64,000 nt of DNA from Wolfiporia cocos. Its lineage: Eukaryota; Basidiomycota; Agaricomycetes; Polyporales; Phaeolaceae. Shown piece after piece: positions 11,003 to 21,901 of the stretch. How positions within the stretch are numbered: the stretch's first letter is position 1; every line of letters begins with the position of its first letter. The notes beneath the pieces were generated by a model. The model worked only from the letters and a program-made list of their open reading frames with translations, ran no database searches and was not told the origin of the DNA. The translations under genes and the position numbers were made by a program. The stretch spans positions 2,790,001 through 2,854,000 of the forward strand of contig JACCLO010000002.1 of NCBI GenBank assembly GCA_029448655.1, in the 5' to 3' direction.

Positions 11003-13646
11003 CTATCGTCTCCGGTGTTTGCGCTGCGGGGTTATGTGCGGGTTCTGGTCGTTAAATGTCACTGATGGCGCGTCGATGATGGGCTCTCCGGCGGCGAAGC
11101 GATCCTGTACCCAACGGTAGCCGCGTTCGGCCTCCGTCTGATCGTCGCCAAGAAGGAAGGCGGCGGCAGTCTCCAAGAACCACATGTTCTTTTTGATGAA
11201 GTGCACTACGATCGTCCCGCCTACGCGCTGATTCACATAACGCTTGTTCCGGCCTTCGCGGCGCTGCCATACCGTCCATGGGTTCACGCCGCTTGCTACA
11301 ACATATACCCCGTCAACAATCTCGCAGACGGCAATATTCGCGAAACGCACCTTCGGTTAACTGGGACATCTCACTGCCTTCTACCAGGGCTTCTAGACTA
11401 GTCTGCTGGCTGAGATATGGCAGCGGTGGATTGTACCGCGCACCGAACTTCGAGACAGTTGACTGGGTCCATGTTGGAGGTATTGGCGCATTGGGACCAA
11501 AAGGCGACGGGAAGGATCCTGCCTTCTGTGCAGCCACTTCCGCTGGCACCGATCGTGCGATATCAGCAAGGACACCCTCCTGTACTCTCCTAGCCTCGGA
11601 TGGGAAGAGGAACCCATGCGAATAGCTGGAGAAAAGCCGTGTCAATACTTAACGTACACATCACAGACCGTCAAAACGTACACTGTGCCTGCCCTTGGAT
11701 GATCGTAGATCCAGCAGCGTTCGCTCGCCCACCGGACCTCTTCGGCGCGAGGGTGTAGCCGCATCCACTTGCTCGTCTGCTTGTCTTCAGCGCCCCTTCT
11801 CAGCTCCCTGACTTGTGGATCTACCGCGATCCATTCGACAAGGCTCCAAGACAGCGCATAAAGTTCCCCCGCCATAAAACGGTTCTTCACCAGGTAGCCC
11901 CAGAAAATCAAGGGATCAGACGAAACTGCGCCCAAGGGCGGAGATGCAGAGACCGCCGATAACGAAGGAGAAATGGCCAGACCGTCTACATGAGGGGACA
12001 CAGAGGTGGCAGTTGTGGAGACAGATCTGGACAGGGAGACGGAGGTTGAGGAGGAGGAAGTCGAAGTCGAAGACATGCTAGAAACGACAGTGGATGTGTT
12101 ATGAGAACCTGCACGGTCATCGGGCGTAGCATGCAGCTCAACGCGCAGCCGAGCCTCAAGCTCTGCCAGCATCACGAACGCATCATCATCCGTCTTGACG
12201 ACATAGTCCGGGCGTACCCAGCGCTGTGGGTTTCCGGTCGCGTAGTCCTGCCGCGCATAGATTGGGTCATGATTCGCGGGCTTGGGTGCGTTGTGCGTCG
12301 TGTTCTCGTACGAGAACCCGGAGGGGACATGCTCGAAGGTATCAAAATACAGCGGTGGGACCCACGCCTCGCGCGATGCCCAGTTGAAGTACGCCCATGT
12401 CTTGCCATCGTTCATGTTCTCCGAGATGGGCAGGATGACCATGTCGTTGTACACTGTGCCGGATCAACACCGCTGAGATGTGACCGCGAGTACGAGAAGC
12501 GGACATTACGTACTATCCATCTCCAGCCGGATGCGCCGGTTCCATTCCTTGCGCGGTTGCCCAAGAATGAAACGCACAACTGTCCTCGACGTGCCCACGC
12601 CTCCGTCACCTGCGCCTGCCCCATCACGACTTCGCACATGGCTTGCCCATGTCGAGCGGATCATCATTCTACGCTCCACGGCGTTGTCCATCGAGAACAC
12701 GCCAACGAACACGCCTGCCGGTGATAGGCTGTCAAGATCATCAGGCGGGAATGATGGTGGCGTGAAGTTTGTCGGAGGGGGATACGGGAAGGACGCGGTT
12801 GTAGGGAGATCTAGTGAAGGCGGCGAGGTCGAATACTGCGGGATGGTACAGTAGCCCCGCCATGGCAGCGGCTCTTTGTCGGGGTTAAGGATATAAATTA
12901 TGAGGAACGTGAGGGACACGCCGAAGGTTGTCAGGAGAAGGAGGGTGAGCAGCTGAAAGTCGGGTCAGCAAGCACAGCGCGTCGAGGGCGGCGCTGAGCG
13001 AGGGACGCACTATAGTGATGGGGGTCTTCGGGAAGAACGGATGTCGAATGAGGAGACGGAGACCTCTCTTGACCGTTCTCCAGCCGCCAACGCGCTCTCT
13101 CCTCCGGCGCCTTCTTACTGCGCCCATGATCCACCAGCGTCTACGTTCTTCCTGGACCCGCCATCGCGGGTGGCGATGAACATTCCGACCTGCAAAGGGC
13201 GCGTCTTCGAGTTCGCTTTCGCTCTCGGAACTACACGACGACGCGCCGGAGGAGTACAATGGCACAGGCGACGACGTGCGCGACGGGATGGGCGTATTGG
13301 ATGCGGTCGAATACGGCGAATGCACATATCCATGGCTACTGTAGCTACCCGGGTGAGCATACAGCAGCGAGCGGTCGGACGGTCGGAGCGCGGCCTGCGC
13401 ACTGAGGTCAGGCGACGACTGCGAAGCTGCAAGGAACGGTGTGCGGATGGCGAGGTGGGAGTGATCCGGGTGGACATTGAGATGTGACGGGTGTGTCTCG
13501 GGATCGCAGTCACTGGCATTTTCGTCGTACTCGTCAAGACGGGGCGGCGGCGATGGGACCTGGGTGAGTTGGATGCGAGGGCGCGGCGAGGAGCCTCCAG
13601 AGCCCCCAAAGACACCCCAGGGGATGGACATAACCAGCAACAGCAA
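11003..13646 (-). CDS. GT31-like beta-1,3-galactosyltransferase, type II membrane protein
   Basis: Predicted Golgi glycosyltransferase. The N-terminal cytosolic part (about 230 residues, Ser/Pro/Arg-rich, ending in clusters such as RRRRRRE) precedes a signal anchor LLTLLLLTTFGVSLTFLIIYI. The lumenal domain has the family start GVFSMDNAVERRMMIRSTW, then FILGQPRKEW, ILPISENMNDGKTWAYFNWA and the DxD nucleotide-sugar/metal motif in YVVKTDDDAFV. Further conserved elements are WGYLVKNRFMAGELYALSW and the EDKQTSKWMRLHP acidic region. A low-complexity Ser/Thr insert lies between DDAFV and DPLIFWGY, near 11960-12110. The C-terminal exons end at 11003. The start is 13646 or the next Met at 13631. Donor and acceptor sugars cannot be told. 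Confidence 0.8.
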
Positions 13647-15082
13647 GGCAAAGAGCGTAGGGCAATCAGGATATTAGTCGGGCTAAATAGCGTTGTAGGT
13701 CGCGAAGGAGCCGGGTGGGTATATAGTGCCGCGGGCGCCCGAATGCTCGTCAGTGGCTATATGCGCGCTGATTCGAGCGCGATAGCAATCAGGAGAGAGC
13801 AACCGGTGACAGACGTGGTCAATTAAAGGGAGGATAGAGGAGGAGGAGTGTCGGAGGCGGTGTGCGTTGGACCGTTGCAGGCCGACTAGCGAGCGCTTGC
13901 ACCACTCCTGCGCAGCCAACCGTGCGCAAATCGCACGCGTCAACTTTTTTCGCGATCTACGCCAGCTTCCAGGATTCTCTGTCGGCCGTTGTGGTTGTGC
14001 AAGTCCAGGGAATGCGAATGGGCGAGGAACTTCGTTACAAACGATGATATTCTCGTTTGTTGACGCCGCTCATCTTCGCTCAGGGCCAAGCAACGCATCA
14101 ATGTTTCAACCATGCCTTGGGTTTGTCCACATGCGACATTTTAGCCTGTACTTCAAGCTAGTCTATTCTCTTTTCTTGCTGGTGAATGCGACCACCTCAA
14201 CATACGCAGAACCCAGACCATTGAACACGATGTTCATCACTCACGCAACTTGACATATCACTCGGGCGGGGGAATCTGCGCTTGTCACCCTCTCGGATCC
14301 GGGCTTGTCGGGAACGTATTTTTCTGGTCTTACTCTCATCAGCTCTTGCGAGTACTCTGGCCACCTGCAATAGATTTCCGTTGGATCATGGAGTTGTTGC
14401 TGACCTTGCCCGGATCCGGGTCGCCGCCCAGCAGATTTGCTATGCTCGCAGCGTGCTACGCCAAGTCCTCACCGCAGCTCTCACACCGAAAACGCGTCGT
14501 TAAGAATAATCGTGGGTTTCGTGCGCGAAGCGTTCTGTCATCCTTCTGTCATCCTTCGAAATCCGGAGCTTCGCGATACGTCGAGTGGTCCGAGGTGGAC
14601 TAAGTTTCCCCGATCAGCTAGCTATTCATGTCCTCCAGCTCCCTGGTCAAGTCATGGCTCATCTGGCGTGTATCCTTGGCGAAGTCCCTCCGTGCTAACC
14701 CACCAGAGTGTCCTATTGGTTCTCACTCGCTGTCAGCTGCAGCATACGCAATGGCGCGTCTCTTCGTGCCTCGGTCAGGAAAAAGCCGAACATTAAACCA
14801 GCTTACGGCTACATAGGGTTCTCTAAATGACGGACAGATCCGAAAACTAGGCTCTCCGTGACTTCTTGACAGACCGTGCGCCGTGCAGGCTCAATTGCAT
14901 ACTCATCGTTGTACTCACTAGAATGGATTCACCGTCTGACTTGAAGCACGCGGCAAGGCAGGCATACCGACGGCAAACTGAATATCTGTTCGCGAGCCTT
15001 AGGGCTATTGTACAAGCTAGGTCTTCCACTTCCTCCCGTTTCATATTCCGGCATATCACAAAAATCATATCCGCACTACATG
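13647..15082. other. intergenic, 1.4 kb
   Basis: Upstream of the glycosyltransferase and downstream of the GST-like gene. A short plus-strand open frame near 14282 has a signal-peptide-like stretch (FLVLLSSALASTLA), but it has no recognisable continuation and I do not call it a gene. Confidence 0.35.
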
Positions 15083-16478
15083 TTAGTGAAGGCCGTCCGC
15101 GTAGATCTTCTTGAAGCTCGGTCGCTCCTTGATTGCGTCCCAAAACGCGGCGAGGCGGTTCTGGCGCTCGCTGGACTCAGGATCCGGGATGGGCAGTCCA
15201 GCACGACGGCGCGACTCGGTGACGGCGACATCCTGTGGCAGGCTGAAGCCGACACTAACGTGCTCCTCGAGCTTGCCTACAGCGATGTTTCCGTCGTCGG
15301 CGATCGTGCCGCCAGACAACTTGACGAGGCGTGCGAGCCATGGGGCGAGATGCAGGTCGGCGATAGAGAGCTGGTCGCCTGTAATGCGGTTACAGACAGA
15401 TATTCATGCGGCGAGACCCGGTTGACGTACCTAGAACGTAAGGCCCGATGATCTCTTGGTTGAGCTCGATCAAGACGCCTTGCAAGCCCGCCCATGCTGT
15501 CGTCGCGTCACTGAAATATGCCTCTCTCTTCGTCTTTGCGGCGTCGTCCAGCGCGCTCGTAGGCTTGTCCGCAGCCTGGTACACGTCGAGGAACTTCTCG
15601 ATCGCAACGCGCTTGAGTTCCCAGAACTGGCGCGTCTTCTCTGACACGCGAATCTTCGCAGACTCGTTGTCCGTGAGCAGCTGCGCAACCGCGTCACGTC
15701 GTGCGGCGAGCGTCTGCAGGCGCTCGCGGGAGAGCTCTTGGAGCGCGGCCTCATTGCGCGCATTCAAGTGTAGGAGTGCGTTGGGATCGGCTGCGGGAGA
15801 GTGCAGGAGGTCGATGATCTTGTCCGAAATCGCACTAAACGCGATAGTGGCTGGGCTCAAGGAGGGCGATGGTGCGCTCGAAGTCGTATGCGTGCGAGAT
15901 TGTGTCGATCGTGACTTATCAAGGAACTCTACAATCGACTGTACAATCACAATTTGAGATCAAGACATGCAGTGTGCTCGCTGTGTCAAGGTATGCGTTA
16001 CCTTGGTGTCCTGCAAGGACTTGTAACGACTCTCGACTTCAGGTGAGAGCGTGTTGTGCAGCGGGACGACGAGTGTAGGTACAGTCGCTGGCGGTCAACG
16101 ATTTGAGCGATGAAGCGATTTTCGGAGAAGTGGTACGGACCGTTTGGGTTCAACCGCAGATACGAAGGAGCATAATTCTCGCCCTTAGCTTGCAGAAATC
16201 ACTGCTTAGATCCTACGTCGATCGTGAGGATTTGAATACTCACACAAGTCAACCAGTTTCAGATCAATCTCATCCGACCCATATCCCTTCTCCTCCCTTA
16301 GAATCACGATCAGTATACGATGTGTCGCAACCAGAACGCGATACTGACAGAGCGAGGAGGGCTGCGGCGTATGATCAGCTGCGCTCTGCGACCATGAGGA
16401 TCTTGTGGGCTTACGTGCACTGGGCCATATCGCTTTGGGGAAATAGTAGAGGGCGGCTTTTGGCACATCGGTGGTCAT
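15083..16478 (-). CDS. glutathione S-transferase-like protein with 17-nt microexon
   Basis: Two-domain GST-like protein of a type common in basidiomycetes. The thioredoxin-fold part reads MTTDVPKAALYYFPKAIWPS, then a predicted microexon, then EKGYGSDEIDLKLVDLSKGE and LNPNATVPTLVVPL (the cis-Pro VP is in TVPTL). The helical part begins SIVEFLDKSRSTQSRTHTTS, has a long charged helix region with RETRQFW-like residues, and finishes with DQLSIADLHLAPWLARL, the usual GST C-terminal motif. The catalytic residue is unclear, as in many fungal members. Introns include 16207-16260, about 15420-15450 and about 15955-16010. The stop is at 15083-15085. Glutathione use is inferred from the fold. Confidence 0.8.
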
Positions 16479-16833
16479 TTCGCGCTAATACTACGGATAG
16501 CGATTGTGGGTGCTTTGGACGACGCGGTCAATCCAGAGATGGTGGAGGAGGCGTGGGTGAGGCGCAGTTTTGAGAAGACTTAATGTATTGGGAGCAGCTG
16601 GAGCCTAGTCACTTGGTGCAGCCTGCAGCCAGCCTCATTGGAATGACGTCTTTGGCGGGCGGGGCAGGCCCGCAACGCGCCCCCCGTGATATTCGCGTGC
16701 ACGCGTAGACGCGTCTGCATCACGTGCATCATATCTAGAATCTTCGATCGCGTTACGCTACACACTGCTTGCCGTCCGTTGCGCACATCGACAACTTAAC
16801 CTTCTCCTTGCACGCTGATCTCCCAGATTCAAC
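16479..16833. promoter_or_regulatory. divergent intergenic region, GST-like / SGT1
   Basis: 355 bases hold the promoters of two divergent genes. CACGTG-core sites occur near 16721-16726. No TATA box is clear. Confidence 0.35.
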
Positions 16834-17611
16834 ATGACAACAATCAGGTAGGCAGATATCTGCTCATCGATACATCATACGGCACTCAGCATCGTTGAAG
16901 ACATGAATTTTATGAGACGGACGAGAAGCTCACCCTCTCCGTCTTCGACAAGGGCGCCGATCCGGCGCAGGTTTCCGTCACGTTCCGTCCTCGTAGTGTT
17001 CGCCTTCTTTCCCAATCAGTGCAAGAGTCCGGACTGATGTGTGTGGTCATGTAGTTCACCTACGAGAACGGGGACAAGAAGCTCGTTCTCGAGCCATTGA
17101 AAGGCCAGATTGACCCGGAGAAGAGTGACTATACAGTCGGAAAGGTGAAGGTGGAGGTCCGACTTGTTAAAGTGGTACCAGGGCGGTGGAGTGCACTCAT
17201 TGGTGACAGTCCTGATCGTGGGTGATCAAGCTCTCTTGCTGCTAGTCTAGTGGTTCATACAGCAAGACCGGTCATGCAGCCCTCTCCCCATTCCCTTCAT
17301 CCAGCACGACACCCGCCGTCGCCGAGGCGCGCAGGCGGCACAAGAACTGGGACTCGGTAACCGAGGCGATCTTATCTTCGGAGAAGAACGTCACCTCGGA
17401 CGACGACCCGAACGCTGGCGGCGATGCATCCGTCAACGAATTCTTCCAAAAGCTCTATGCCGACGCCGACGAGGACACACGCCGCGCGATGCTCAAGAGC
17501 TACCAGGAGAGTGGTGGCACCACTCTCAGCACTAATTGGGAAGAGGTCAAGAAGAGCCGAGTCGAGGTGAAGCCCCCGGAGGGCAGTGAGTGGAAGAAGT
17601 GGGGTGTGTAG
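16834..17611 (+). CDS. SGT1-type co-chaperone, CS and SGS domains only
   Basis: Hsp90 co-chaperone of the SGT1 family, acting in SCF and kinetochore assembly in yeast. Exon 1 is only 14 nt (MTTI plus AG). The CS domain runs RHEFYETDEKLTLSVFDKG, VSVTFRPRS, FTYENGDKKLVLEPLKGQI and VEVRLVKVVPGRWSALIG. After an intron at 17222-17272, the SGS domain follows: KNWDSVTEAILSSEK, NEFFQKLYADADEDTRRAML, SYQESGGTTLSTNW and the typical end PPEGSEWKKW. The N-terminal TPR domain of yeast Sgt1 is absent, since exon 1 starts only six residues before the CS domain. Start and stop are well supported. Confidence 0.88.
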
Positions 17612-18477
17612 GGTGTCGATGAAGGAAAGGAATGTGGACAGAGGGTTTGGCTCGGTCACAACGCGTGCGTGAACTCTCAGGGTCATTTGCTTCGCTCCTG
17701 CTATCTGTTGCATTTAATGCTGCTTCTCGTTGCTGTGTAAATCACTCTCATAGTGACTGCAACCGTCTCATGCTCGATGCCATCTCGCGCGATATCTTGC
17801 GGACTCACTGTATTAGATGGACGGCACAGAGCTCGAGTATGACTATATCGCGCCAATCGATACTCTTCCCTGTGGTCCTCATGACTTGCCATTGCGCCTT
17901 CTGCCGCGAGGCCCCGCGAAACGTATTTCAGCTCGGAGCAGTCCCTGTGCGCGCTCGTTCGGAGGACGATAGTGTCGCAGGCATCACAATGACTCCACTG
18001 GAAGTCTATCGGGGGATCCATGAGGCTCAGGCACATGATTCAGAGGATTAACTCAACCGCAGGAAGAAATACTTCGACCGCAATGACAACGATTGACATG
18101 GCCTCGATCCTCAGGAGAACGCGATTGCTATACATTCGCTCCCCGTTGATGAAAGCTTCAATTTCACCATGCCGCCCATGGCAGAACGGCTGTGGCATAT
18201 TGCCTTTCTGTGACTATGAGACATCCTGAGTACTTGGATATGCTGCGTGATCGTCAGTAAAGACTGGTTGGCCCATATCAGCAGCGGCATCCGATAGTAG
18301 TAAGGCGAATTATTACTGGGCCGGCTTTCTGCAAGAGGGGTGTAATATTGTTCGCTGGGACATTACATAAAGGATGGAATGCCACAGAGGTGTACGGCAT
18401 AGAGGGTAGCTTGCCCGATACCTGCCAGCCTGGGCAATAGCGCCGATTTACTCTTTCTTCTTACCATACAGCACTCG
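17612..18477. other. intergenic, 866 bases
   Basis: Between SGT1 and DHFR, both on the plus strand. Open frames on both strands here have no recognisable family. The last 100 bases should contain the DHFR promoter. Confidence 0.4.
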
Positions 18478-19165
18478 ATGACTAAGTTGACAATCATCGT
18501 CGCGGCGACACTGACAAATGGCATTGGACAAAACTCGCGACTGCCATGGCGGCTCGCGAAGGAGATGTCGTACTTTGCGCGTATCACGTCGAGCGCGCCG
18601 GAAGGCTCGATGAACGCGGTAATAATGGGTAGAAATACATGGGAAAGCATCCCGAAGAAATTCAGACCACTCTCAAAACGCGTCAATGTTGTGATTAGCA
18701 GCAACAAGCAGTATGAGCTGTGAGTTCAGTATAATCGTCGGCTGTCCAACGGGATTTATGGAGGTTGTTCACGACAGGATGCCGCCGGACACTGCGACTG
18801 TAAATGCACCAGTTTTCTTGCACTCGAGCCTGGAGACCGCGTTGGACAGGACTTCGCACTCGGAAAAGCTTCAGACTTCGGTCCACAGATCTTTCATCAT
18901 AGGCGGGGCATCCCTGTATCGAGACACACTCGCGCTCCCGCCGTCCTCCAGCTCGTGTGTGGATCGGGTTCTGCTGACGCGCATTCTATCCCCGGCATTC
19001 GAGCAATGCGATGTATACATGCCAGACTTCCTGTCTGCAGCGAGCGAGTCACCGTGGAGGAGGTCGACACATGAGGAGCTGCAAACATGGGCGGGTTTTG
19101 AGGTGCCGGAGGGGGTACAGGAAGAGAATGGTGTACAGTACGAATTTCAGATGTGGACACGCTGA
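18478..19165 (+). CDS. dihydrofolate reductase
   Basis: NADPH-dependent reduction of dihydrofolate to tetrahydrofolate, needed for thymidylate synthesis. Seen: [32 protein letters not shown] (the usual catalytic acidic residue is Glu in AKEM), [26 protein letters not shown], and after the intron [16 protein letters not shown] (the GG dinucleotide-binding turn) and the C-terminal [10 protein letters not shown]. One intron at 18720-18777 rejoins GAGCT with GATGCC, giving YELMPPDT. Length of about 209 residues fits fungal DHFR. The gene looks complete. Confidence 0.93.
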
Positions 19166-19269
19166 CCGCAAGCGGCCGCACAACCGGAGCCGCTTCTATC
19201 TGGATCCCTGAGCAGGTTTGCTCCCAGTGAATGAGTCGAGAGTGAGCAAGAAGCGAAGTTGTTTGCCAC

Positions 19270-19573
19270 TCATCCTTGGCGCTGCAGAAACGATGAATGC
19301 ACTTCAAATTGACTCAAAGCTAGCGCGACATACCTGCTTGTGTTTGGGGTTCTTCGAGCAAATGATGTATATCCTGCCCTTCCTCCTGACCACCGCACAC
19401 CCGTCGCACATCCTCTTCACAGACGACCGGACCTTCATTCCCCTCGCCATGATCGGCGCCGCCTGTATGGCCGGGGTCATCATCAAGTGGGTATGAGAGT
19501 GAGTGAGAGGCAAGGACGCTGCCCGCAGACGGGTAAGCAGCGGTCTGCTTGAAGCAAGCAGCGCGCGAAGCAT
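19270..19573 (-). CDS. mitochondrial ribosomal protein bL36m
   Basis: Small zinc-binding protein of the mitochondrial large ribosomal subunit. Exon 1 (19334-19573) encodes an N-terminal presequence of about 45 residues, then [20 protein letters not shown] and [15 protein letters not shown]. The zinc ligands are the two Cys of CDGC, the Cys of IICS and the His of PKHK. Reading straight on gives an unusual tail, but a GTATGT donor at 19333 and CTGCAG acceptor at 19282-19287 join KHKQ to a 12-nt last exon (19270-19281) coding RQG and stop, exactly the family's usual end. Total 83 residues. Confidence 0.9.
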
Positions 19574-19773
19574 GGTGGTTATTGTGTGCGAGTTCGCTGC
19601 CGGCTACTGAGATCTGAGAAGTCGCTGCTCGTTTTGTCACGTGACCATGCCATGGATGTATGCTGCAGCCCTTCAAGCTGCTCTACATCTCAAGCCTCCT
19701 ATCAATCCATATCTGTATCGATACCTACAACTTTATTAGTGACTGACATAGACGGGCCGTTTGCTCAGCACCA

Positions 19774-21271
19774 ATGGCTTCCAGACACGATGGGCTCCCG
19801 GTACATCTGGGAGGAGCGTCAGCTGTATGCCTATTCGCCCTCAGTCTCGTTGCATTCGTCGCAGAGACGCAGCTTACGCAGGTGAGTGCTATACTCAGCA
19901 AGAATGCCTACGAAACTGACGAAAGATCACTGCCGAGCTCAGTATGTCCAGGCTGATCTAGGATTCAGGCAACCCTTCCTCATATTGTGCGTACCTACGA
20001 CACAGCCTGACCGACAACGAATGAGCAACGTCCACACAACCCATTCTGATGAGCTATGAGACAGTTATATCGTACACTCGGCCTTCACTATAATGCTTCC
20101 ATTGCATCTATTCTATTTGCGGATGACATCAAAGCATTCCCCCCGAGCCATCTGGTCAGGTTTAATTCTGGCCTTGTCTCAACGTCTCAGGCCAAACGTC
20201 GCTGTTACTCATCGCCGTCTAATGTTCCCGAGATGGGAATTTGTCTGCTTCATACTACTTCTGACTGCCGGTCTGACCTTCCCCAGTCTACTGTGGTTCA
20301 TTGCGGTGTCTTTAGCCCCGTATGTATCATCATTTATTCCCGTGCAGACTTATGGTAATCCTTGGCAGCGTAACTGATGTTACCGCATTGTGGAACACAA
20401 ACGCATTCTTTGCCTATGTACTCAGCGTATGGCTATTCAAGCTGCAATGGGGTCCGCGGCGACTGGCTGCTGTCGTGCTCGCCACGCTAGGCGCAACGGC
20501 CGTCGTATACGGCGGGAGTAATGCCGACCCAATTGAGGAACAGCCAACCTCGCTTGTCGGTCTTAGCTCCACTGCTCGAGCCCCCTTGTTCGGTGATCTC
20601 CTGACGCTCACCGCATCTATCCTGTACAGCGTGTATCAAGTGCTGTACAAGATGTATGCCGCACTCCCATCCGATCCCGAACACCTCGATTCCGCAGGAT
20701 TAGACTCCGACTCATACACTCCGATACCGTCCGCAGTAGACGGTCCTGCCGTATTGGATGACACAGAATACGCCTCTCCAGATGAGACAGATGTTGCCTA
20801 CCCGCCGCCGTTTGGGCTGTACCCTAATATGCTCACATCTGCGGTCGGGTTGTGCACGTTGCTTGTATTGTGGATTCCTATACCGATCCTCAATCACTAT
20901 GGCGTTATGCATGTTCATCTTCCATCCACATCACGCGAAGTCCTCGTGATAGCTGGTATCGCGCTGAGTGGCTGCCTGTTCAATGCCGGATTCATGGTAG
21001 GTATCTCGATGACCCTTATTTATGTGATATCTCATAATGCGTCGAGCGTCCGTAGACTTTACTCGGAACATGGGGACCAATTGTCACTTCTGTCGGTAGT
21101 CTCCTCACTATCGTGCTGGTCTTCATTTCGGACATCATCTTCGGCGGCGTCGTCGAGACCGTCACACCTTGGAGTTTGATTGGCTCTGGATCTATCGTGT
21201 TCGCGTTCACAGTTCTAGCATACGATATGATGCGGCGGCGCAGCCTGTCCAACCACGGATCACTCGAGTGA
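19774..21271 (+). CDS. DMT-superfamily transporter, SLC35F/Thi74-like
   Basis: Multi-span solute carrier of the drug/metabolite transporter superfamily. Exons run from MASRHDGLPVHLGGASAVCL through FYIVHSAFTIMLPLHLFYL, WEFVCFILLLTAGLTFPSLLW, VTDVTALWNTNAFFAYVLSV and LAAVVLATLGATAVVYGGS, then a Ser/Asp-rich loop of about 70 residues, PNMLTSAVGLCTLLVLWIPI, IAGIALSGCLFNAGFM and a last exon with WGPIVTSVGSLLTIVLVFIS and IFAFTVLAYDMM-like helices. About ten spans in two EamA-like halves. The motif with paired Asn after the third intron is typical of SLC35F5/Thi74 relatives. Substrate unknown. Introns near 19881, 19998, 20310 and 20998. Confidence 0.8.
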
Positions 21272-21901
21272 ATTCTGCAGTTCGTGCGGCTCAGCATCTG
21301 CAAGAACGTACCTGTCATTGTAGCGGGTTGTCAGGGCCACGTGGACATCGGGGCCATTGCTGTACAGCCCCCACCATCATTCCTCTATCGCCTGAATGCA
21401 TGTTTCGACAAGTGTAGCTACAGCACAGATAAAGTATAGAAGACTAGTGGGACGGGATGCAAGTGATACCAACCAGCAATAGAGCAAAAGATTGCGACGG
21501 ATGATCAAGCCAATAGACTCGATATATGCGCGATATCGTACACAAGGGGTCCAGGATTCCAGTGAGATGCAGACACCAAAAGCCGGGGGAGGAGGAGGAT
21601 CAGCGCGAGAAGAGTTAAGATATGCGGGGCGGACGAGGACTGTATCAATACTGCAAGCAACAGTGCGCAATGAAGGGTGCTCATCAATGTAACCCAATTG
21701 GGCGCAGGTAAGGGTAGATGGTAGCACGAGGGCTTTGGACGTCCACCCGGTGACCGAGGGCACGGCGCGATCTACCCGACTGGCTATGCCATGACCAAGG
21801 CAAAACACTCAACATTATAATCGTATACCGCCTCGGGATATATACTGACACAGGTCAGGTAGTGGTAGCCATCAAACTAACAATATGCGAGAATCGTCTC
21901 G
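21272..21901. other. intergenic, possible small membrane-protein gene on minus strand
   Basis: Minus-strand frames near 21505-21687 and 21377-21490 contain hydrophobic stretches (LLALILLLPRLLVSA and YFICAVATLVE) that might be joined by splicing into a small membrane protein. I recognise no family and cannot settle an exon structure. Confidence 0.25.

Noticed and set aside
12101..12724. 207-residue plus-strand frame
   Set aside because: Antisense to the glycosyltransferase exons with DxD and other family motifs.
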